Below, piece by piece: positions 1 through 5,740 of a stretch of DNA of 8,514 nucleotides. Positions within the stretch are counted from its first letter, which is position 1; every line of letters begins with the position of its first letter. The stretch is taken from NCBI GenBank assembly GCA_011391455.1, contig JAABQN010000077.1:1-8514 (forward strand), given 5' to 3'. The translations under genes were made by a program, and so were the position numbers. The notes beneath the pieces were generated by a model. The model ran no database searches. It was not told the DNA's origin and saw only the letters and a list, made by a program, of their open reading frames with translations. This stretch comes from Nitrospiraceae bacterium. Its GTDB lineage: Bacteria > Nitrospirota > Nitrospiria > Nitrospirales > Nitrospiraceae.

Positions 1-24
1 TTATATCCTACCGTCTTCGGGCCA

Positions 25-52
25 CCGGGGCCTCTTGCAAAAGAGGCCCCGG
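25..52. terminator. Strong GC-rich hairpin, possible terminator
   Basis: A perfect 12-bp inverted repeat (25-36 pairs with 41-52) encloses a four-base GCAA loop, which is a GNRA tetraloop in plus-strand RNA. The stem CCGGGGCCTCTT is very stable. Neither side carries a clear T tract, so intrinsic termination is only a guess. It might end a gene lying left of the window. No gene is recognisable between this hairpin and the transposase remnant starting near 189. Confidence 0.4.
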
Positions 53-188
53 CGCGCTGCAATTCTCACACACTATTTCGAGCCCTTCACAAATAGCCGC
101 CCCGTTCAAGCAGCAAAATTCTCTTTCCTAACGGTGTCAGTTTGTACGCCTACATCCCCCTACCAGGACTGATTCCGATAATGAGTGA

Positions 189-613
189 CAGTCAGTACGG
201 ACACATCTGGCTGAGGGCCACGCACCTGAGCAAATTGCCTGGTACCTCCGACACGCAATCCTGACGACATGCAGAAGCACCTCTCGGCAGAGACCATCTA
301 TGTGGGGCTATGTGTGTTGCCACAGAGAGCCCTGCTCAGCGAACTGCCGACCGCGTTGCGTCAAGCGCGCGAGGGCGTCGACCTCGGGCGCGAGAGACCG
401 ATCATTTCTGCCAAGACTCCCCATATGACACCGATGGCCGAACGCCCCGCTGAAGGCAGCCGCCCTCACGGCACCGGGCCACTGGGAAGGCAATCTCATC
501 ACAGGAGCCTGCAATGACTCGGCAGACAACGCGGCGTATCGGGTCAGAGCAAGATGATCATTCATCTCGCCTCTTCGTATTCACGGTCGACTTTGCTCGC
601 TCATGTCCGTGAC
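189..613 (+). pseudogene. IS30-family transposase remnant (frameshifted, truncated)
   Basis: No single open frame covers this stretch, but three frame-shifted pieces read in order as the middle of an IS30-type transposase. The first (189-257) ends in APEQIAWYLRHA and matches the family's SPEQIA segment. The second (about 260-466) begins PDDMQKHLSAETIYVGLCV, runs through ALRQAREGV and ends ERPAEGSRP, matching the SHETIY to ERPAE region. The third (468-506) gives TAPGHWEGNLITG, the equivalent of the PGHWEGDLI motif that carries the first catalytic Asp. Here that Asp is Asn (codon 492-494). A possible continuation, SKMIIHLASS, follows from 548 in another frame. Motif spacing fits the family: about 21 residues from EQIA to ETIY and 63 from ETIY to GHWEG. 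The N-terminal helix-turn-helix and the rest of the DDE domain are absent. The element is therefore dead. No terminal inverted repeats were found. The outer limits are approximate. Confidence 0.75.
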
Positions 614-623
614 ACGCGTTCTC

Positions 624-1370
624 TCACGAGAAGATTTCCACCCCGGCAGTAGCCAGATTATACATCGCACCGACGATCTTGATGCTGCCTTTGGTTTCCA
701 GTTCCTTCAGCAGGGGGCTTTTTGCGCGGATTCCGGCGATTGTCAATTCCACATTCTTGCGCGCGACGGCGTTCACGAAATTATCATTCTTCGAGGTGCG
801 CTCGCCGTCGTACTGTGTCGCCTCGATCGCCGGGCGAATCTTTTCCAGCAGACCGGTGAGGTTGCCGAGTTGGACTTTGTCAATCGCGCCCATGATCGCG
901 CCGCATGCGGTGTGACCCATCACCAGCACAACCTTGCTGCCGGCCACAGCGCAGGCGAATTCCAGGCTGCCGAGGATATCCTCGTTGACGATGTTGCCGG
1001 CCACGCGCGAATTGAACATGTCGCCGATACCGAGGTCGAGGATAATTTCGGCGGGCGCGCGGGAATCAACGCAGCTGAGAACGACCGCCGCCGGATGCTG
1101 ACCCTTGGCGCTGGTCGTTTGCTCACGAAGGAAATCGCGGTTCTTACGCAGGCCCGCGCGGAATCGTTCGTTACCTATCTTCGCATACGCGATGATTTCG
1201 TCAGGCGTCATCTTCTCGCGCTGCTCTTTGCTCAACGCGTCGGCGTAAGCGGGGCTGCCATCAAGGGTGAACCCAAGCAGTCCGGCGGTAGTGGCAACGC
1301 CCAAGGTTGTGAGGAAGCTCCTCCGATTCAGTGACATACCGGACACGCTTGAGTTTTGTTTGTTATTCAT
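624..1370 (-). CDS. Tat-exported beta-class carbonic anhydrase
   Basis: This 248-residue protein should catalyse reversible hydration of CO2 to bicarbonate outside the cytoplasm. Residues 13-43 form a twin-arginine signal (NRRSFLTTLG, a hydrophobic stretch, then a likely cleavage site after AYA-43). The mature part has the beta-class zinc and active-site motifs: Cys100-x-Asp102-x-Arg104 in SCVDSRAP, and His153-x-x-Cys156 in GHTACGA. These supply the three zinc ligands and the Asp/Arg pair, so the enzyme looks active. The start at 1370 is chosen because AAGGAG (complement of 1377-1382) lies six bases upstream; an in-frame ATG at 1397 lacks such a site and would extend the signal peptide unusually. 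A decayed amidohydrolase gene ends 56 bp upstream on the same strand. In a lithoautotroph, a periplasmic carbonic anhydrase could help supply inorganic carbon or buffer pH; that role is inference. Confidence 0.93.
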   Translation of the reverse strand: MNNKQNSSVSGMSLNRRSFLTTLGVATTAGLLGFTLDGSPAYADALSKEQREKMTPDEIIAYAKIGNERFRAGLRKNRDFLREQTTSAKGQHPAAVVLSCVDSRAPAEIILDLGIGDMFNSRVAGNIVNEDILGSLEFACAVAGSKVVLVMGHTACGAIMGAIDKVQLGNLTGLLEKIRPAIEATQYDGERTSKNDNFVNAVARKNVELTIAGIRAKSPLLKELETKGSIKIVGAMYNLATAGVEIFS

Positions 1371-1376
1371 GGGTTT

Positions 1377-1382
1377 CTCCTT
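1377..1382 (-). promoter_or_regulatory. Ribosome binding site deciding the carbonic anhydrase start
   Basis: The minus strand reads AAGGAG here, six bases before the ATG at 1370. This supports that start over the upstream in-frame ATG at 1397. Confidence 0.8.
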
Positions 1383-1426
1383 GGTTAATGCCCACAAGAC
1401 GCCTCCCTTGAGTGTCTTCCTGTAAG

Positions 1427-1729
1427 TTATTTTTCACGGTAACACGAAGTTTCGATGTTTTCTACCGGGTTGCCGTCGACCAACGATAAATCCGCCAATG
1501 CACCTTCTTGAACGACGCCCAGCCTGTCGAAATAGCGGGTGTGCGGGTAGGACATCGTCAGAAGTTCAGCGTTTGTCCAGGCAACTCAATGGCACGCCAA
1601 TCTGCCACGGCGTGTCATTGAGGCCGTAAAAGTCCACATGCCCGGAGGTTTGGGAAACTGTGGTGCACGAATAATGCTCAACCCGCCGATCGCAACCCTG
1701 GTTGACTGGAAAGAAACTGAGGTGCTCAT
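1427..1729 (-). pseudogene. Amidohydrolase (imidazolonepropionase-like) remnant
   Basis: Read on the minus strand, two pieces of a metal-dependent amidohydrolase survive. The C-terminal piece (1585 down to the TAA at 1427) reads AWTNAELLTMSYPHTRYF, then LGVVQEGALADLSLVDGNP, then VENIET. This is the family's usual end, in which NAELL precedes LG-x-(I/V)-EGALADLLLVDG-(N/D)-P. The upstream piece (about 1667 to 1587, a different frame) reads CTTVSQTSGHVDFYGLND, resembling the SQTSGHGDF segment from the middle of these enzymes. A stretch from the ATG at 1729 (VAIGGLSIIRAP, back in the first frame) may be the part just before it. A TGA at 1586-1588 and at least two frame changes separate the pieces. 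In intact homologues well over 100 residues, including metal ligands, lie between these motifs, so an internal deletion is implied. The outer boundary at 1729 is uncertain. It lies just upstream of the carbonic anhydrase in the same direction and may once have been co-transcribed with it. Confidence 0.68.
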
Positions 1730-1936
1730 TGCAAAGCCCCTTGGCTCAAGATAGACCCCTCATGTGGATAGTCGTTGAATGTGCCCATACGTAGAATGCT
1801 GCTAGCCCGTTTTGTATCCAATTTTGACGAGAAAAATCATTGAAGCGCCGAACTGTACTATAGGAGCGGTGCGAACCAGAATAAAAAACGTAGACATTCT
1901 ACTTTCCCTGAAGAGCCCCCCGTTTCACAGTGCGCG

Positions 1937-1954
1937 GACTCTTGGGAGTCTTTT
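1937..1954 (+). terminator. Short hairpin followed by TTTT
   Basis: GACTC (1937-1941) pairs with GAGTC (1946-1950) around a TTGG loop, extended by a possible G-U pair, and is followed at once by TTTTCTC. The shape is that of a weak intrinsic terminator on the plus strand. No plus-strand gene ends upstream, so it may be chance or the relic of a lost gene. Confidence 0.3.
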
Positions 1955-2090
1955 CTCAAGGGGCCAGCTGCAGGCTATAAGACGTGGGGATCGTCCTCAA
2001 AGTATCCCTATCCGCATTTTCAATGTCATCCCGTCTCGTTCTCGCCAAAATCGCGGTGCCGTACAAAATTGAAAATAGATACAGTAGAGT

Positions 2091-2104
2091 GTACAGAGTT
2101 GTAC
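2091..2104. promoter_or_regulatory. Palindrome GTACA-GAGT-TGTAC beside a -10-like TATAAG
   Basis: A perfect inverted repeat with five-base arms and a four-base spacer lies about 115 bp upstream of the zinc-ribbon start. TATAAG at 2106-2111 resembles a -10 element, but no good -35 lies at the right distance. TTGAAA starting at 2069 followed by TACAGA after 17 bases is an alternative weak promoter. An operator function is only a suggestion. Confidence 0.25.
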
Positions 2105-2203
2105 GTATAAGTAGTTCCCACAGTGCTAAGTTATTGATATTGCGGAGATGCCGTGCTGGATCGCAAATTGCTATTCCCTCTCGTGTCAGTTCACTTACAT
2201 AAC

Positions 2204-2212
2204 GAGGGGGGG
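2204..2212 (+). promoter_or_regulatory. G-rich ribosome binding site of the zinc-ribbon gene
   Basis: GAGGGGGGG ends seven bases before the ATG at 2220. It picks this start over the upstream in-frame ATG at 2148, which would add 24 unrelated residues ahead of MDCPKC. Confidence 0.7.
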
Positions 2213-2219
2213 AATAATT

Positions 2220-2399
2220 ATGGATTGTCCGAAGTGCAAAGGATTGATGATGATGGAACGGTTCTCTGACTTCTTCCTGGTTTTTTATGCGTGGAAATGT
2301 ATCAACTGCGGAGCAGTCATCGATAAGACGATCGCCAATAATCGGAGAAATAGCCTCGCTGCCAAAGCCGCGAAGGAAGTTGAACCGGCCACCGTGTAA
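2220..2399 (+). CDS. Small zinc-ribbon protein, 59 residues
   Basis: The protein begins MDCPKCKGLMMMERFSDFF and contains a second knuckle WKCINCGAVID. The two CxxC pairs (Cys3/Cys6 and Cys31/Cys34) can hold one zinc ion in a treble-clef or zinc-ribbon fold. Between them lies a hydrophobic, aromatic segment (FSDFFLVFYAW). The C-terminal third is basic and then Ala/Glu-rich (NNRRNSLAAKAAKEVEPATV). Similar short proteins with the same CPKC...CINCGAVID layout occur, as far as I recall, repeatedly in Nitrospira genomes, with no assigned function. Nucleic-acid or protein binding is possible. The strong ribosome binding site and intact cysteines argue that it is a real gene. Gaps on both sides suggest it is transcribed alone. 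Confidence 0.8.
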   Translation: MDCPKCKGLMMMERFSDFFLVFYAWKCINCGAVIDKTIANNRRNSLAAKAAKEVEPATV

Positions 2400-2421
2400 C
2401 AGAGGGGCCTACAGATATGGG

Positions 2422-2467
2422 AACTCCGGTATCGCCCGCGGAGTGTGACATCGAGCGGACCGGAGTT
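2422..2467 (+). terminator. Long-loop inverted repeat after the zinc-ribbon gene
   Basis: AACTCCGGT (2422-2430) is exactly complementary to ACCGGAGTT (2459-2467), with a 28-base loop in which CCGC (2436-2439) and GCGG (2455-2458) can also pair. It starts 22 bp after the stop codon and is followed by GTTTGATG, not a real T tract. It could end the transcript or protect its 3' end. Confidence 0.35.
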
Positions 2468-2524
2468 GTTTGATGCATTCCTGGCAAGCTACCGTCTTGC
2501 AATCCAACTTTACACCAGTCTGTT

Positions 2525-2573
2525 CTTCATCCCTCACACCTCAGCCTTCACTCCTTACCCCTTATACCTTGCG
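2525..2573 (+). repeat. Degenerate heptad repeat, consensus CCTYACN (seven units)
   Basis: Seven consecutive seven-base units can be read: CTTCATC, CCTCACA, CCTCAGC, CTTCACT, CCTTACC, CCTTATA and CCTTGCG. The tract is almost purely pyrimidine plus A at position 5 and sits in the gap before the gene at 2658. The part 2546-2564 matches 7820-7838 at 18 of 19 bases, so both loci carry the same repeat family. Confidence 0.65.
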
Positions 2574-2657
2574 TCCTCCTGCAGTCTGCTAGACTTAGCC
2601 ATGGCATAGTTGCTACTAGCGGATGCGCGTTATCCCAACGAACGGCGAGGTGCCTGC

Positions 2658-3290
2658 ATGATCGATTGGTTGATGGCCACATCCATAGGATTCGGTCTAC
2701 TCGGGCTCGTGTTTATGCTGGCCGGGGTAGCATCGGCGCGCCGACGGCGGTTCGTTCGCCTATCGGTGCATACCACCTTGGCCTTGGCCTGCCTGGCATC
2801 CGGTGCCTTGTTTCTGACGCTTCAGCTCTCAATGCAAAGCTACCGCGCCCTTACGCGCGAAGATCTTGCCGCAACCATTCATGCGGAACCGGTAGGACCA
2901 TCGCAGTTTCGCGTCACGATTCACCTGCCGGACGGGCGAACGGATAGCTACTGGTTGGCGGGAGACGAAGTCTACGTCGATGCGCACATTCTGAAATGGA
3001 AACCTTGGGCGAATCTATTCGGCTTGCACACGGCGTATGAATTGGATCGTATTGCCGGACGCTACCACCTGATCGAGGATGAACGGAGGAGGCCACGCAC
3101 GGTCTACTCGCTCGCGCCCGATCCATTGGTGGACCTGTTCGCGCTTCGACGTCGGCACGCTTGGCTGGAGTCGGTAGTCGATGCGGAATATGGGTCGGCA
3201 GCTTTCTTTCCCACAGGCGATCGCATCGCGATCGAGCTACGCGTCTCCACCACCGGGTTGCTATTTCGCCCACTAATAAAGGCGTTCTGA
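2658..3290 (+). CDS. Conserved two-TM membrane protein of unknown function
   Basis: The 210-residue product has two predicted membrane helices (about residues 8-26 and 36-57) joined by a basic loop (RRRRFVR), followed by a soluble domain of about 150 residues. The domain has a clear conserved pattern: YRALTRED near 62-69, LPDGRTDSYWLAGDE near 90-104, the signature KWKPWANLFGL at 113-123, then YELDRIAGRY, RPRTVYSL and a C-terminal YGSAAFFP...GLLFRP. Proteins of this shape are often labelled 'cation/multidrug efflux pump' or 'multidrug transporter', but two helices and no pump domain make that name doubtful; the function is unknown. The start at 2658 is preferred over an upstream ATG at 2610 because GGCGAGG ends seven bases before it and because it puts the first helix near the N-terminus. 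It stands alone between wide gaps. Confidence 0.8.
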   Translation: MIDWLMATSIGFGLLGLVFMLAGVASARRRRFVRLSVHTTLALACLASGALFLTLQLSMQSYRALTREDLAATIHAEPVGPSQFRVTIHLPDGRTDSYWLAGDEVYVDAHILKWKPWANLFGLHTAYELDRIAGRYHLIEDERRRPRTVYSLAPDPLVDLFALRRRHAWLESVVDAEYGSAAFFPTGDRIAIELRVSTTGLLFRPLIKAF

Positions 3291-3337
3291 TTGTGCGGCG
3301 ATGTCCCGCATCGGACGCGGCAGTCCATCTCTGAATC

Positions 3338-3366
3338 TTGACACCTTCCTCTCCAAAACGTAGCCT
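3338..3366 (+). promoter_or_regulatory. Candidate sigma70-type promoter for the dioxygenase
   Basis: A perfect TTGACA (3338-3343) is followed after 17 bases by TAGCCT (3361-3366), which keeps T, A and the final T of TATAAT. It would give a leader of about 125 bases before the start at 3499. The weak -10 keeps confidence low. Confidence 0.35.
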
Positions 3367-3498
3367 GTCAAAACCAACTGCCTCCCGTACGCCAGAGCAG
3401 AGCTATTGCCCATGGATGAAGCCACGGATCGCAATTATTACGCTCAGGGTTGACGATTCGGAACGAGCGCTGGCATGCTCAGAGGATGGAGAATACCA

Positions 3499-4233
3499 AT
3501 GACGCTTGAAAACAGGCCTGTGGGGCATCTCCTATCCCGCCGTGACGTTTTGCGATATCTGGGTGCTACTGGCGCTGCCTGGCTGATGGCCGGCAGTCTG
3601 GATCCCAGACGGGTTACTGCAAGTACGCTTGGCCCCTCATGTGTCGTCCGACCGGAGCAAATGGAAGGTCCGTATTTCGTCGACGAACGGTTGAATCGTT
3701 CCGATATTCGCTCGAATCCGACCGACGGGAGAGTCAAACCTGGTACGCCGCTGGCTCTGACGCTACAGGTCTCGCGCCTCAACGCCGGAGACTGTCAACC
3801 GCTGGTAGGCGCACAGGTCGACATTTGGCATTGCGATGCGTTGGGAGTCTATTCGGATGTGCAGGATCCTGGGTTCAACACCATCGGCCAGAAATTCTTA
3901 CGTGGCTACCAGATCACCGACGCACGCGGAGAGGTTCGGTTCGTGACTGTATACCCTGGCTGGTATCCGGGCCGGACAGTGCATATTCACGTCAAGATTC
4001 GAACCGCGCCTGTGGCCAAGCGGAGCTTCGAATTCGCATCGCAATTATACTTCGAGGATGGGCTGACGGACCGCATTCACACTGCTTTCCCGTATGCCAC
4101 GAACGGACCGCGCACTGCACGAAACCAGCAAGATTGGATCTTCCGCCGTGGTGGCGATCTCCTCATGCTGGCTCCGACGACTGTGGCTGACGGTTATGCG
4201 GCATCGTTCGCGATCGGCCTGCAGCTTCTGTAA
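3499..4233 (+). CDS. Tat-exported intradiol ring-cleavage dioxygenase
   Basis: This 244-residue protein resembles the protocatechuate 3,4-dioxygenase / catechol 1,2-dioxygenase family, which opens catechol-type rings between the two hydroxyls using Fe(III) and O2. Residues 12-33 form a twin-arginine signal (LSRRDVLRYLG followed by a hydrophobic stretch), so it is likely exported. All four family iron ligands have counterparts: Tyr118 in ALGVYSD, Tyr156 in PGWYPGR, and His162 and His164 in TVHIHVK. The family entry motif EGPYFVDE (residues 56-63) and the FLRGYQITDARGEVRF beta-strand region (133-148) are intact. The start at 3499 has GGAG seven bases upstream; a longer form from 3475 lacks this. 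Exported members are usually annotated only by family. No other ring-degradation gene is in the window, so a central role in aromatic catabolism is not supported. Its substrate cannot be named from the sequence. Confidence 0.88.
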   Translation: MTLENRPVGHLLSRRDVLRYLGATGAAWLMAGSLDPRRVTASTLGPSCVVRPEQMEGPYFVDERLNRSDIRSNPTDGRVKPGTPLALTLQVSRLNAGDCQPLVGAQVDIWHCDALGVYSDVQDPGFNTIGQKFLRGYQITDARGEVRFVTVYPGWYPGRTVHIHVKIRTAPVAKRSFEFASQLYFEDGLTDRIHTAFPYATNGPRTARNQQDWIFRRGGDLLMLAPTTVADGYAASFAIGLQLL

Positions 4234-4558
4234 CAAAGCCATTCAGCGCTTGACCTCCGACAAAATCCGTCTGCCCGAACGGCTTACTCCAGGATTATTC
4301 TTTGTATTGAGATTTGAGAGAAGAACCCGATGCCACTACGGAGTTTCCTCAAACCAGGTGGCGACGCCTGAGAGGACTTACTCGATACGTGGCTGATCTG
4401 GAGGGGAAGGCTGAGGGGCAAGGTAGCGGTCATCTCTCTTAATGGTGCAGCGTTGTTGTTCTCTGCATCGTCGTTTTCCTTGTAATCTCCTCACAAATAC
4501 GTATACTCCTACATACAGATATTGTCTGAATCCTCAATATAGATAGGCGAGAGAGAGC
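4234..4558 (+). other. Intergenic stretch before pilT
   Basis: About 325 bp without a credible gene. Codons can be read across part of it only as an extension of an out-of-frame shadow of the dioxygenase. No T-tailed hairpin was seen after the dioxygenase stop. The right end holds the likely pilT promoter. Confidence 0.55.
4480..4507 (+). promoter_or_regulatory. Candidate sigma70-type promoter for pilT
   Basis: TTGTAA (4480-4485) and TATACT (4502-4507, five of six bases of TATAAT) are separated by 16 bases. Transcription would begin near 4514, leaving a leader of about 45 bases. A weaker -10-like TATAGAT lies at 4538-4544. Confidence 0.5.
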
Positions 4559-5638
4559 ATGGCCAAGATTGACGAACTCTTTCGAATGATGGCGGAACAG
4601 GGAGCGTCTGACCTGCACTTGATATCAGGTCAGCCGCCTATCCTGCGGGTCGATGGCGAGTTGGAGCGGATTGCCGGACAGGTTGCTCTCACCCAGGATA
4701 CCCTCCACCCATTGCTGAACGAAATCATGCCGGGGTCGAAGAAAGACCAATTTGAGTCCACAGGCGACGTCGATTTTGGCTATGAAATTCCAGGGCTGGC
4801 CAGGTTTCGTTGTAACTGCTTCAACCACAAATATGGTCTCGGCGCGGTGTTCCGGAAGATTCCCAGTAAAATTCTGACGGCTGAAGAGCTAGGACTGCCG
4901 CCGATCCTGACGCGGGCGGCCATGTTGAAAAAGGGGCTGGTCCTGGTCACTGGTCCGACCGGAAGCGGCAAGTCCACGACCTTGGCGGCAATGGTCGACC
5001 ATGCCAATAAGAATCGGAAAGACCACATTCTGACGGTCGAAGATCCGATCGAGTTCGTGCATCAGAGTCAAGGCTGCATCGTGAACCATCGAGAAGTGGG
5101 ACTGCATACGATGACCTTCGCATCGGCGTTGCGCGGTGCGTTGCGTGAAGATCCTGACATTATTCTCGTCGGAGAAATGCGGGATCTCGAAACGATCTCC
5201 CTGGCAGTCGAGGCCGCAGCGACAGGACACTTGGTCTTTGGAACGCTGCACACCGAAAATGCGGCCAAGACGGTCGATCGGATCGTGGAGGTCTTCCCCC
5301 ATGGGGAACAGCCGCAAATCAGAAATACGCTTTCAACGGCGCTGCGGGTCGTAGTTGCGCAGAATCTGTTTAAGCGGATCGACCGGAAAGGGCGTTGTGC
5401 GGCGCTGGAGATCTTGGTCTGTACGTCCGCCGTCAGCAATCTCATTCGCGACGCCAAGACGGTCCAAATCGCATCGGTCATGCAGACCGGGAAAGCCGTC
5501 GGGATGCAGATCTTGGACGACGCGATTCAGGATCTTCTGAATAAAAAGTGGATCTCGCCTGAGGAAGCCTACGAGAAATCCATCGACAAGACTCGATTCG
5601 CCAAGCTGCTCAAGACGCCTCCTGACGCGCTCCAATGA
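4559..5638 (+). CDS. pilT: PilT-type twitching motility retraction ATPase
   Basis: The 359-residue product is a full-length GspE/PilT secretion ATPase, a cytoplasmic hexamer that drives type IV pilus retraction. It opens with the PilT N-terminal pattern (MAEQGASDLHLISGQPPILR, where SDLHL is typical). Next come Walker A GPTGSGKST (132-140), an Asp box ILTVEDPIEFVH (157-168), Walker B DPDIILVGEMRD (198-209, with Glu206 as the likely catalytic residue) and a His box TGHLVFGTLHT (222-232). The C-terminal segment AVSNLIRDAKTVQIASVMQT corresponds to the AIRNLIRE motif of PilT, with Val-Ser in place of Ile-Arg. Length and motif order favour PilT over the assembly ATPase PilB; PilU is a less likely alternative. 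The start has only a weak GAGAG-type ribosome binding site. No other pilus gene is in the window, so it is encoded apart from any pil cluster here. Confidence 0.92.
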   Translation: MAKIDELFRMMAEQGASDLHLISGQPPILRVDGELERIAGQVALTQDTLHPLLNEIMPGSKKDQFESTGDVDFGYEIPGLARFRCNCFNHKYGLGAVFRKIPSKILTAEELGLPPILTRAAMLKKGLVLVTGPTGSGKSTTLAAMVDHANKNRKDHILTVEDPIEFVHQSQGCIVNHREVGLHTMTFASALRGALREDPDIILVGEMRDLETISLAVEAAATGHLVFGTLHTENAAKTVDRIVEVFPHGEQPQIRNTLSTALRVVVAQNLFKRIDRKGRCAALEILVCTSAVSNLIRDAKTVQIASVMQTGKAVGMQILDDAIQDLLNKKWISPEEAYEKSIDKTRFAKLLKTPPDALQ

Positions 5639-5644
5639 TTGCCC

Positions 5645-5691
5645 TGCGCAATGGGATGCCCGCGCATGGTCGGAGTTTACCCCATAAGGGT
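5645..5691. terminator. Weak hairpins in the convergent gap between pilT and the debranching gene
   Basis: TGCGC (5645-5649) and GGG (5653-5655) can pair with GCGCA (5662-5666) and CCC (5659-5661), leaving a three-base bulge. A second small stem, ACCC/GGGT (5679-5682 with 5688-5691), is followed on the plus strand by CTCCCCTTCTTCTTCC. Neither has a proper T tract, but the 102-bp gap is where both converging transcripts should end. Confidence 0.25.
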
Positions 5692-5740
5692 CTCCCCTTC
5701 TTCTTCCCCGCCTGACCTCACAAGTTCCGGATCGTGGTAA

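Larger units (their letters stand above)
1730..2219. other. Intergenic stretch without a recognisable gene
   Basis: About 490 bp with no convincing coding sequence. Open frames here (for example 1812-2072, +) lack a ribosome binding site and resemble no family I recognise. The part from about 2050 to 2150 is visibly richer in A+T than the neighbouring genes and probably holds the promoter of the zinc-ribbon gene. Two small structures, at 1937-1954 and 2091-2104, are listed separately. The left end may contain further unrecognisable pieces of the decayed amidohydrolase. Confidence 0.6.

Noticed and set aside
308..565. An 85-residue minus-strand open frame at the left end
   Set aside because: It overlaps the IS30 transposase remnant, whose plus-strand pieces carry the recognisable motifs.
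603..1334. A 243-residue plus-strand open frame opposite the carbonic anhydrase
   Set aside because: It is the antisense shadow of a clearly conserved gene with intact catalytic motifs; its protein has no recognisable family and no ribosome binding site was found.
1590..1606. TGGCAC-like sequence resembling half of a sigma54 promoter
   Set aside because: The matching -12 TTGC element is not at the right distance and the site lies inside the amidohydrolase remnant.
1812..2072. An 86-residue plus-strand open frame in the intergenic stretch
   Set aside because: No ribosome binding site, low-complexity basic composition, and no family resemblance.
3444..3782. A 112-residue minus-strand open frame over the dioxygenase start
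   Set aside because: It is antisense to the Tat signal and N-terminal domain of a well-supported gene.
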